Shown here: in pieces, positions 37,101-48,133 of the stretch
How the letters are laid out: every line of letters starts with the position of its first letter
How positions within the stretch are numbered: position 1 is the stretch's first letter
Made by a program: the position numbers and the translations under genes
Assembly: GCA_019614645.1 (NCBI GenBank)
Contig: JABWDB010000021.1
Coordinates: 1,860,001-1,924,000, forward strand
DNA from: Stratiolaelaps scimitus
Taxonomy: Eukaryota; Arthropoda; Arachnida; Mesostigmata; Laelapidae
Length of the DNA stretch: 64,000 bases
Direction: 5' to 3'
The notes under the pieces: generated by a model
The model's database searches: none
Seen by the model: only the letters and a program-made list of their open reading frames with translations
Told to the model about the DNA's origin: nothing

Positions 37101-37761
37101 ATATGCTTTGTTTTGTATGGCGGTGTCCATCAGAGATGGGGCATCTCCGTCTGTTTGTCTTCCCTCATTGTATCATTGTTCTCCTCCAGAGCATCTGTCC
37201 TTATCTGTCCTTATCGCTATGGCCGTTGTCGTCCTTGTCGACGTCGTTCGTTCTATCACGAATTCGACGGGGGTTGAATTTCTTTATCGCGCCACACCTC
37301 AGGCATCGGGCGACCCGCGATCCATTAGCCGTTTTCATCATCATCATCATCTGCTTCTGCTGCTCGGGCGAGTTCAGCCGAAGTTGGGGTGGATGGGACA
37401 CAAATGCGCGCGCCCTATCGACCAACGGCCGAACAGTTACTCACTCATTCATTGCACTCCTACTTGTTGTGGCTCTTCGAAGACAATTTCCATACGGCAG
37501 CGGTGGTGGTGGCGACGGCGGCATCACACAACAGCCACAGCCACTGGGACAGCACTAACGATACTTATCAAGAATGTCCCCGGTGGCACCAGCAACACCA
37601 GGAGAAGCTCACGACCATAACAATCGACAAAACAGCCAATATATACCTTATTCACTTCACCCACTTAAACGTTTGACATATCATTCTAGTGTGAGGCCAG
37701 CTACCAGATTGTTGGCTACAGCCTGTTCAACTAACCTAACCTAGCTTGCATTCATTCCCGG

Positions 37762-37895
37762 GAGCCCAACGGGTCACCCCGCCGAATTGATGTGGTAGGC
37801 ACCTGTCACTCTTGGCTCAAATCCTGCCGCGACCTTAGGGAGGTGTGATTTTTCCCTCGTAGTACTGTGATAAAATGAATAATAATAATGATCAT
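37762..37895 (+). mobile_element. tRNA-derived SINE-like element
   Basis: Plus strand: GATGTGGTAGGCACC resembles an A box, and GGCTCAAATCC (37814-37824) resembles a B box 30-odd bases later. A short unrelated body follows, including GGGAGGTGTGATTTTTCCC, and the element ends in an AAT-repeat tail near 37877-37890. This head, body and simple-repeat tail order is typical of SINEs. Its sequence differs from the 8.2 kb element. Target-site duplications are not clear. Confidence 0.5.
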
Positions 37896-39095
37896 AGCTA
37901 CCGATGACAAGTTCCTGATGGGAAATTACGGTTTCACCCTTTGTTCATTGTGATTCCGTGAGATGACGGACAATGTAGCTATGGGTAGACAAGTTGAACG
38001 CTTAGCAGGTGCGTCAGGTTTTGAAAAACCCTTTAAAGGACGTCCTGAGCCCAAAAAGTTATCAGAACCTCAATTAAATTTACAAGACAGACTTATAAGT
38101 GCACATTATCTCAAAAGATATTCGGTATGAGAATCGTAAAGAAAAAAAATCAATATCTACTTCTCAACATTTATTGTTGCCATCCGAAGACATTAAGGGC
38201 CCATATATACAATAAGTACAGCACCCGCCACTCGTCACCATCAAGAATCATCATCGGTTTCCATCTTACCCCTTTCTCAAGGACTCACCGAAAACAGACA
38301 GCATTCAGCACTGGGCTGTATGGCGTAGTCGCCTTGACATGATACCCATTTCCTGCGGTCGTCTCGTCTTTCGACGTTTGTCATTTGATAGCTTTGTGCT
38401 CAGGTCAGTCCTGGCCACCCTTACAGACAACTATTCGAGGAATGCGAACAGGGCGAAAGAAGGTCGCAGGCAGGACGAATGGTTGGATGGATGGATGGAT
38501 AATCGCAATTGGCAACCGAATGAACGGAAAACGACGAATTGGGCTCTCTTCTCTCTCTGTTTCGACTCTATCGAATCGAATTGTTGCCTGTCAATTGCTT
38601 TTATTAGCCTCTCATGCCGCCGTCGCCGCTTGTCGTCTTTTGTAGACAAGGCCTTTAGGAGGAGGAGTAGTAGTTGTAGTAGTCTATTCGAGACGAGTGG
38701 GATGGAACGGGATGACCGCGAAGGTGAGAGAAGAAGACAAGAGAAGGGGAGAAGTGACCGTCACCGAGCAGCAACCCAACCGAATACAACAGAAGACAGA
38801 GAGGGAGGCAGGCACGCGCCTTAACAGGGGGAAGTGATGCGGGGAATCCTGACGTCTCCCTGACGCTGCCGGTGGATGGTCGTCGCTTCGCTGCAACCTG
38901 CCAATCGGCGAATATTGGCTTGACGGGATGTTGAACTGCTACTGAGATCTTGTAGAGTGCCACCAATCAGCGAGGACCGTCACGACGGTCACTTTAAGAC
39001 AGTAGCAATAATACCAATAACGAAAACACAGCTGAAATGATGATGACGACGACGACAACAACAACAATATAGTGAACGTCAATCCGAACGAGAAG

Positions 39096-39413
39096 ATGGC
39101 ACGCCTTAGATATTCCCCTAAGGAACGTCGAGATGATGAGAGTGAGCGCAAAACAAGGTGGAATGCAAGAGGTCTGTCTGCCTCGAAATCTGACGTTTCA
39201 ACAGTAAACAATTGGCAACAGCCGCCGCCCAGCCGTAGTTGGCAGTACCCTGTGTATCTGTCAGGTGGCTGCAACCAGCAGCCAATTCGAGCCAGCAGCA
39301 AAAGCAGCAGGTCACTTGCAATTGATCTAATGCGCCGAACGGCTAAAAACATTTCAGTTGGGTGTCCTTCGCTTCCGCATCATAACGATGACCTCGTTCT
39401 GTCGCATAGTTAA
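39096..39413 (+). CDS. Possible small protein, 105 residues, unrecognised
   Basis: ATG 39096 has a strong Kozak context (AAGATGG) and the frame runs to TAA 39411-39413. The product is basic and Ser/Arg/Asn-rich, starts MARLRYSPKERRDDESERK and has none of the homopolymer runs that mark most chance ORFs here. No domain, signal peptide or membrane segment is recognised. An ORF of this length is expected by chance in 64 kb, so only transcription or conservation would establish it. It lies 1.5 kb past the SoxD-B stop, on the opposite strand. Confidence 0.2.
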   Translation: MARLRYSPKERRDDESERKTRWNARGLSASKSDVSTVNNWQQPPPSRSWQYPVYLSGGCNQQPIRASSKSSRSLAIDLMRRTAKNISVGCPSLPHHNDDLVLSHS

Positions 39414-39603
39414 GTGCGCACTCAAATGCATTATACAATACTTAGTTGGTCTCTAATTGCTGTCTAATTTGCATTTTTTTGTATTGGCTAAACTCAACAA
39501 TCTACAAACGGATAAGGTAGAACAAGATGAGAATATCCATGATAGGACCCACCTGTATTTGATATTCTCTCACAAAGTGTTTGAAACATTTTCGTACGGA
39601 ACC

Positions 39604-39633
<30 letters not shown>
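39604..39633. repeat. TA microsatellite
   Basis: About 15 uninterrupted TA units, 1.2 kb past the SoxD-B stop. Confidence 0.92.
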
Positions 39634-39636
<3 letters not shown>

Positions 39637-40884
39637 TTCAGATAGAGCGCAATATTTTTCTGTTTGCCTACCTCGAATCTGAATATACAGCTGCTCGTGT
39701 CATTGTTTTGCTTTGTTTTTTAATCCTACATCAAACTCTGTAGACTTGAACCCCTACATCGGAGTTAGCAGACACAGGCTATTAGGAGTACATCAATACT
39801 GGACACGAGTCAACGCCGGGCCGTTTTTGAACTGACAAATCACTGACGCGTTGTGACGTCTACTTCAGGTGGTACCGAAGTACAGCTACTACTAACGTAG
39901 AAGAAGTGCCGCCGCTATCAGCGGCAGCCTCGGTGATGTCAGACAAAACAGCAGCAATCGAATAATGTAGCACATCGTCGAGAGATGCATTGGCCATTTC
40001 GACGGCGGCCTGCTGCCTGTTTAGTGTTAAAAAATGAAGCAACGAGATCGCTGGCTGAGACGCTAATTCATACTTTGTATCAGCTTTTGTTGTTCTTGCC
40101 AACATACGAATTAACCTGCAGCAGCAGCAGCAGCCACTTCAGGCACAGAACAGGGATAGCAAGGTACTTCCTAACATGGGGTATTGAAGAAAACCCGGCC
40201 ACAGCAATGGACGAAATTCCTTCTAGTAATTTGCGTCATTTCTATTTGTCTTTTGTTTCTGTGAGTGTGTATTGATGAAAGCGTACAGTGGCTGTCTTCA
40301 ACAAATCAATGTTGGATAAGCTTACCTCGATGACAGGACGAACCGTTGAGTGGAGGAAAACCGAATATCTAAGAACGTGCCGACTGAGAGCTCAAGTAGT
40401 TGAAGGCCCACCACACACCGGCTATGCGACCGTATGCCGTCATGGCATCGGAACCCAGGAATGAGCGGGAGAGATCAGGCTAAAACGAAACAAAGAAAGA
40501 AGGATCGGATGTTGATGATGATAATAATAATAATAATCAACTATAATATAGATTCAGGTTAAGATTGGTGAATAATACAATAACAACGACTAGTATTGTG
40601 TACATTAAGACGCACAATAACTACAATAGCAAGTCACCGAGGCAGCAAACGCTTATTACAAACAACATGTAACATTTGCTATAAAGCAGTTTTTTGAATG
40701 AGTCTCACACAGCACACCATATATACTCGATCTTGGTTAATTCATTATTTTGATGGTGCACGTGAACTAGAAGTGTACTCAATACCCGATTTGATACTAA
40801 CCGTATCTTACTTTCGACGGAGTCGACCGACTAGCATGAAGTAATAGACCCGGCATACATCATACATACATGCCTCGTACAGCT

Positions 40885-41797
40885 TCAGACGGGTTGCGTG
40901 GGGGGACCTGAAGCTAGTCCAGGGCCACCCAACGGAACGATACCGGGCATGGGTCCCATCGAGGACACGGGCACCATGGGTGTTCCAGGAACGAGTGAGC
41001 TAAGTATGTCAAGTGGTGGTGGTGGCGAGAGAGTATCCATATTCGGCAGAGGTGAACTTCCTTCAGGCATATCAGCTCCCTCCTGGCCAGACGGCCCCAC
41101 GAGCTGTTGCATCTCCTCGCGACGTTGCTTCATTAGCATCTTGTACTCGGAGATGCGCAATTTCTTGCCATCAACAATACAAGTCCTTTTAGGTCGGGGC
41201 CGGTACCTGTAGTCCGGATGTTTTTCCATATGTAACTTGGACAGCCTCGATTGTTCCTCGTAGTAGGGCTGTTTCTCGGCATTGCTCATAGCCTTCCAGC
41301 GGGCACCGAGAATCTTGGATATGTTCGAATTATGCATGTCGGGACACGCCTTCAAGATCTTGCGCCGCTCGTCCTTGGCCCATACCATGAACGCATTCAT
41401 GGGCCGTTTTATGTGATGTTTCCGATCTACAGGGTCGCGTCCTGCGCGGATCACCTTGGCTCCCAAAAGTGGATCTGAAGAGATCACTTTACCGGGCTCG
41501 CCGCACTCCGATGATGAACTATCGGCAGGCTCCTTGTCTAATGAGCCGAGAGATGAGGGTGGAAAGGCATGGCTTAACTCTTTGGCGAAGAATCCTTGTT
41601 GGCAAGGGGCTTCCTTTGAGTTGGGCAAACCAGCAAAGGCCATGGATAGGAGGGAGGTCGCATTGAACGTCGGTTGAGCTCCTGTCAGATTCGGGTTGAA
41701 CGGCAAAAGCGATGAAACGGGACCAGCGAATGGTAGTAACGCTTGGAGTGCCAGTTGATCGCCAAAACTTGCTGAGGCACCAGGCACCGGACTGGGA
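40885..41797 (-). CDS. SoxD: SoxD-B: second SoxD HMG-box transcription factor, 3'-terminal exon (5' exons not found)
   Basis: Minus-strand exon of 913 bases from an acceptor (TTTTGTTACAG, ending 41798 on the plus strand) to TGA at 40887-40885, coding for 303 residues plus one split Ser codon. Order: SPSPVPGAS linker, a hydrophobic Leu/Phe-rich segment, the SSSSECG patch, the [16 protein letters not shown] extension, an HMG box (about 41415-41197), RPRPKR and the [14 protein letters not shown]oxD tail, then a Pro/Gly/Met-rich C-terminus of about 70 residues with no known domain. It differs from SoxD-A by only a couple of residues across the box. A branch-like CTAAT sits about 30 bases before the acceptor, and the boundary has the same phase and position as SoxD-A exon 24570. 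An ATG at 41886 keeps the frame open but lies in what reads as intron. Earlier exons should lie on the minus strand above 41.9 kb, perhaps beyond the window. Confidence 0.95.
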
Positions 41798-43351
41798 CTG
41801 TAACAAAAGCCAGAGAAAGATTCACCATTAGTTTGAATGAAAGGGGAGTTTGCGAATGTCTTCCTATCACACATCGAAGTTTTCACTAGATACCTGAATA
41901 TGCACCTTTGTATCGTTTTGCTGTTTCTGTCTTTAAATGATATTTGTAGTCAATTGGCAGATGGGCAAACAACTGTATTTTTTTGACATAATTTATGAGA
42001 CTGGCTAAAGAATCGGAAAATAATTTTCGATAATCTTAATTGTATCTGAACAATCACACAGATTCAGAGGTCAGTTCATTTAGTCTTCACATTCTCCAAT
42101 ATCACCATCATCACCGCCACCACCTCCTTCTATTTGGTGCTGCCCATGGAGGGAGTGTGGAAGCTGACATGCATCGGCTGATGAGTGGCCACCCAGTAGA
42201 AGCGATCGTCTTCGCTTTTCTTTCTTCATTCTTCCTTGGAGCTGCTATTGCCTCTCCTCTCTTCTAGCCCCTTCGACTTCGCAGAGTCCAATCGCTGTCC
42301 GTCACCCGAGAATCACAAGGAAAACACCGGAGATGCACAAGCGCTACACTACATATGATGGCCGTAGCGATCATACGCCAGCGACTTCGTCGGCGAAATC
42401 GAGGGATCTGTCGCAGATATCGCCGGTGCACTGTGGCGGCGGTGTCAACAACAACAACAGTCTTCCTGACGTTTGCTGCTGTTGTGCTGCTACTTTGGAT
42501 CGAGGACTATACTTGTTGTGCTGCTGCTGCTGCTTCTGCTGCTCCCGCTTTTCTCACTAATAATCATAATAATAATAATAATGATGAAGTCGATGACGGT
42601 AACAACTACGCCAAGTATCACAACGACATATTCGTTATGATGCTGCTGCTGCTACTGAGGCGGTTGCCGTAGGCAGCGGCGAGGTGAGGGCAAAGTGAAA
42701 TCATGTGGAGGATATTGATCATGATTTATTATTATTTGGCGAACGACAGACATAGGAATAACATCGGCGAATCGAGCAGAGAAATAGCGGAGTGCGTGTC
42801 GTAGCCGATTGGTGAGTGCATGAAAAAGCAGCAGCAGCAGCAGAAGCAACGAAGAGAGAAAGAGAGAGAGAGAGTGGAACGAAAACGATGGTCTCGGCGA
42901 GTCTCGTTCACCACAGACATACCCGCAACCGGTAGAGGTGGACAGGACCCGATGGTCGAACAAACAGACAGATACGAACAACGACCACAGATAAACGCCA
43001 GGTATACAGCCACACACCACTTCAGTGCAACGATGCCTTCAGTCAACGCAATTGTCGGTGTACACTGCTTCGGCGCATCACAGTGACGAGACTGACTTGG
43101 ACCACTCAGCTGCTGCTGCTGCTGCTGCTACCATGGCCCAGGGCGGACAGATTGATGTACGTGCTTTCCCATCAATTGACCTCCTCGGTTGCTGGTTGCT
43201 TGAACTCTTGCGGTGGTTCAGTGTAGCGTTTGGCAACGGCGTAACCCGAGTCCGCGCGAGTCCATTACCTCATTAGAGGCAAGAAAAAGCGAGCCACAGC
43301 CGACCGGAGACCAACGGACCAACCGCCGCAAGATGATGTGTAAACGATCCG

Positions 43352-43400
43352 TTGCTGCTGCTGCTGCTGCTGCTGCCGCCGCTGTTGTTGTTGTTGTTGT
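43352..43400. repeat. GCT then TTG trinucleotide tract
   Basis: GCT repeats followed by GCC and then GTT repeats. Confidence 0.9.
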
Positions 43401-44412
43401 GGCGGTGCCGACTAATCCCTCAGCTTCTCATTCTCCTCTCCCCGGCCCTCACTAATTTGATGTTATCATAATGGCTGCATTGACGGTACACAATGTTACA
43501 TTGATCATCGACTCGACCATATCTTCCATTGTACACAGGCCTGAATACGCCAGCCAAACCTATGGCGCTAAAGCACACAGACACGATCGAAATCATATAA
43601 TACACATATACACACGTAACGCCAAGCATGCATATATGCATACATATTGATTATTGTTGTTCGGCATTTAACAGAACAAACATATGAAGAAAAGTAGCTC
43701 CCGTGTATCATATTTATGTAGAGAAACGGAAGAATCAATAACGATCATATGGAGAGAGAGAGAGAGTAGTAAGTCATTCCATCATAGCAACTCCACTTTG
43801 ACAAATAAAGTCTGAAATAAAGAGACATCTATGATATAATATTTAAGTCGCAAAAGAGCAGACTATCTCCACAAGCGCGAGTGGAGACCGGAGATTTGTG
43901 TAGCGTTCGATGCCGTTTGGTGCTCGTATGGATGCGGCGTCAAACATACGCAGATAGCATTCATTGAGCCTTTCCACGATTACTTTAATTCCATTGATGA
44001 ATGACTGAATGAATGAATCACGGATGACACCAGAAAATCGATGGAGGACCACGGCTGATGGTAGATAATAGTATTTTTGTTGTTGGTGGTCAATCAGGCC
44101 GCTATCGGCTGCCGGTGTCATGTCGTTGGTGGCAACTCTGCAGTAGAGAGCGAAGGTATCAAACAACAAACCACGATGCAAGCGCGGTGGCCCTGTCAAC
44201 GAAGGCAAAACGAACACCAATCGGACCCAACCGGTCGATCACGACTTTGTTGGACTATTTATCAAGCCAGCCGATGCGATATAATTCGATGAGATGAGAT
44301 GATGATGAGGAAAACGAGACAGTTGCAAACAGTTGCTACAGAGAGAGAGAGACAGTCTGACATCAACAAGCACGCACTGGGGGATATTCAGTAGGCCTCA
44401 TTGCAGATATCG

Positions 44413-44414
<2 letters not shown>

Positions 44415-44445
<31 letters not shown>
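44415..44445. repeat. TA microsatellite
   Basis: About 15 uninterrupted TA units. Confidence 0.92.
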
Positions 44446-44448
<3 letters not shown>

Positions 44449-47400
44449 CGAGCACCTCCTACTGCGAATATCACCTTGGAAGCAAAGCACGATGCCGATG
44501 CACTCAAATGTGGTTCACACTCATCTCGTTTACACACCACGAAAGCACAACCTAGCAGCACATAGCTCTGTGCTAAATTCAATTGCTAATAATAATAATG
44601 AGACCACAATTCATCGCAGAAATCTACGAGGGCTCCGCGAACAACGTGAAGACAATGCGTTCATACTACCATCAGCGATAAGAGGAGTAGTTTGTGTGTG
44701 TCATGCTCAAGTCGACTGGAAGCCCGATATAAAACCCTCCTTCGGTCTTCAGCACACGTAGCGCGTGGTTCTAGCAAGAATTTTAATTCATAAATCGTTA
44801 CTTTATTCTTAGTCAAAAGCAAATCAATCAAGCGGCGTTGCTGTAATAAATACCCACCAAAACAGTGATGATGCTATTTAACTCTGATGATAATCATTTG
44901 TAATAATGACAAACACCAGGTGAATGGTTAACACCGAAAACATGAAATCGTCTAATTGCACGAGCCGTCTCAGTTGAAGCTTTCGATGTTCCATTTATTC
45001 AGATGATGATAAATAATAGCACATACAAATAATACGCATATTAAGAAAGAATAACTCGTGGCAACCAATAGTGCTACGTATTGCTAAATAATTGCATCAA
45101 TTTAACAAAAAAAATGGATGCGTCAGGACGTGCAAACACCAGTTTGAAACAACAACAGCAGCAGCAGCCGCCGCCTCCGCCACGCTTCGAACAAAATCAC
45201 CGGATAAAGAAAACGCAAAATTCGCTTTGTAGCAACAGATGATGAAGATAGTCAGATGGGGCTTGGAAGGTTGGGGGGTTGGGAGGAAGGAAATGTGCAG
45301 AGAAAAACAAGACGCAACGCGAACCGATGGAGCCGTTCGGTTTTGGAGCAGTTTAGTGGCCTCTTTATTCTTGAAAACAGGAGGCGTTTGCTTTTCTCTC
45401 GTTTACTGGGCAACATAACGCTAACAGCTGTTGTCCCTGCTGCTGCTGCTGCTACCATCATTGCTTCTTTTGGCCTATCCGTAATCTACTCCTTGCTGTT
45501 GTTGTTGTTGTTGTTGTCGGTTCTCGTCGGTGATCGGTGGGACCACCAGCAGATCATTGCAATTCAGAAGCGTTTTTCGCTCGCCATCTCGTCTTTTCTT
45601 CGGATCGAACGCTCGTATTATATTATATGCATTTCGATCTTCGAGCCGTTCTTCAAAGAAGAATAAGAAATGAGAAGAACATGTACACCCTTCTCATTTG
45701 CCGTAGCACAGTTCGGATGTACGCACATACATAGAGAAAAAAAACCAGCAGCAGCAGCAGCAAAATAAGCATCCGTTTGTATGCAAGGCTGACTAAGGCT
45801 GACGAAGTCTCCCTGGCCTCTCTTTCTTTCTTTCTCTTTCGATTGTCCCCACCCCGTTTTACGGTCCACCTCCGATGAACAGACACCAGCAGATCAAAAG
45901 CACCACCAACACCGCCACGATTGAAACGCGATGTTGAACCTGGAGCCAATCAGACCCAGCGAGCTACATATCCATGAGGACTAATTGAAACTTTATTTGG
46001 AAGACGTCCGCCCGGACAAACAGCGCATTCGAAATGGAAATGTCCGGCCACCTGTTTCTCTCTCTCACTCTCTCTCGTGTGGCTCTTCCTTGTCTGCATA
46101 TATTCGCGGTCGCGTATAGTAATAAATAATAACAGGAAATCTTCACCAAGACGACTCATATCTCCTTCGTTCGTTGTTGGTGCCGTCGTCGCTGTTTATA
46201 ATAATAATCGTCGTTCGATAATCGACTAAATGCCAGTGATCTGTAAGAAGCCGATCATTCGGGTACATGTCGGATATGTTTCACATGTTCCCATCCAAAT
46301 GTGTTAAGCCAATACATACATTATATATATATATATATATATACCTATTAAGTGTGCATGAAATCTATTCGATACCACTGGAAGAGAAAGGAAATGGGTG
46401 GCGGGAATTTGGAAATACAGAGGCATCACATATTATATATATTAAACAAATTAAATACGGGAATTAAATGCGCTATGAATATGGCAATACTAATGCCCGT
46501 CTTTAATTTGTTGGATAAAAGAAGAGCTTGGATAAACGGACAGACACATATTGTAACAAGCAAAAAATAGCCACAGGTTATCGAAAGTTAAAAGAGTGCA
46601 TATATAGAATACCTTGCTATATTTTTAAATAATGAAACGACGAAAAATAGATGCAGGGATTAATTTTAATAGTCTGTATAGCTGCCTCGAATTGGGCAGC
46701 CTAAAACGAGTAACGTGTCAGAATGACCTGTTAACTGTAAGAACAACATAATTAAACACTACACTTAGGCAGACGATGTTCGAGCGGCGTCGAAACTCAC
46801 CGCAAAAGGTGAGTAGAGTTAAATTAACACTATACTAATTAAATAAATATGTCACACACAGTCGCGATTGTGTATTTCTACGGTTACCACGTAAAATGTC
46901 ATAAGAAGGGTGCTGTGTTTGGATATATTCCAACGTTCATACAGATTCCTGCCCTTATGACTGCAAGCTCCCCAGTGGCTTCATTGCTAAAGTCACCTTG
47001 TATCAGAAATGACGAACTGGCTGTCTATATTATAGCTAACTAACGAACGTGACGGAATAAACTATTAAATAGAAGATTAATCAAACACAATCATCGTCGC
47101 CATTATAGCTAAGAGGCTTCATATGACAGCTGTTATTGTGCGGTGGTGGCTAATTGTCAGGCCTAAGCCGAACAGCCCCAGTGGCCTTTAATATCGCTTC
47201 GAGCTAAAAAGGATCGCGATTCAATTATTGCTTTTGCTAAATGGGTATGACCCCTATCCACTACTTCACAGCGACATGACACTATATATATATAATATGT
47301 TACGGGACTACATTTTTCGTCTTCTTCTTTCTCTTCTTCATTTCATTCGAGGTTCAGGTGTGTCTTATTATTAGATAAAAGATATCGGCAATATCCAGGA

Positions 47401-48108
47401 ACGCATAGCCTTCTATGCAACAATAAGGCTCGCAGAGAAAAATCGAGCCACAAGCTATTAATCGAATCTTGCGCTATCTCTTGTTGTTGTTATTGCTGTT
47501 GAAATATTGGCACACATAGAACAAATTTCGGTCGTGGACAACCTCATGATCTCTTTGATGTTTCACACTGATACATTGATACTGGCGTTGTAGCAGAACC
47601 TGCACTGTCTCATTTACCACTGTGATGGTATTCTACAATACAATCGGGTTTGAGGAAGAGAGCTATGACCGTCGTGCTGCCGTAGTGTTGCTGGTGGTGA
47701 TGATGTCGATGATGATGATAGTGATGTTGCTGCCAACAACGACGAGTTGATGACGACTACGACGACAACATGGTCTGGTCCGGCCATATTAAGCGGACAA
47801 AGTGCAGCCGTCGCCATTTCTTTTCCCTCGAATGTGTTCGACTCTGTGTTTTTTTTTATTTCATCAATATGTTAATCCACAGAAGCGGGGAAGATTTGGA
47901 TTGGCTATACACCCAGCATATATAATAGTGTGTCTGGCGATATAATCAATGCTTTTTGTGCGGTTGCGGCCTGTCTGCGTGGTGTTCTCGCTCTCCTACT
48001 GCTGCCTTTGTGGTCGCTATTGCTGGATTGGAAAGATAAAGGTAGCAAACACGAGAAAAACTTATGACCCGCAGATGATATGTCCGATAAAGGGGCAGCC
48101 ACTTCTAC

Positions 48109-48133
48109 AGAGAGAGAGAGAGAGAGAGAGAGA
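48109..48133. repeat. GA microsatellite
   Basis: About 12 uninterrupted AG units. Confidence 0.9.

Larger units (their letters stand above)
34119..40884. other. Intergenic DNA and SoxD-B 3' side
   Basis: Holds the SINE-like element at 37.8 kb, the uncertain ORF at 39.1 kb, and tracts GTA at 34853-34873, TTG at 35234-35252, CAG at 35820-35841, AAC at 36260-36278, CCAG at 36353-36383, TA at 39604-39633 and CAG at 40117-40134. A minus-strand ATTAAA at 39724-39719 is one possible SoxD-B polyadenylation signal. Nothing else is supported. Confidence 0.55.

Noticed and set aside
37055..37620. Two overlapping ORFs of 167-170 residues in different frames
   Set aside because: They overlap each other and a CAT/GGT-rich tract; neither has protein-like composition throughout.
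41798..41886. ATG 41886 as the start of SoxD-B, adding 29 residues
   Set aside because: The added peptide is unlike SoxD. The DNA reads as intron end (branch-like CTAAT, pyrimidine tract, TTACAG), and the boundary matches a SoxD-A splice site in place and phase. It stays possible as a short isoform.
42040..42075. Minus-strand PLNLC-coding sequence near 42070
   Set aside because: A stop codon lies directly upstream in frame and there is no acceptor; chance match.
45252..45461. Minus-strand frame with PLNCSK, as a possible SoxD-B exon with the CtBP motif
   Set aside because: The motif is broken (Cys in place of Leu), the neighbours are not Pro/Ser-rich, and no suitable splice sites were seen.
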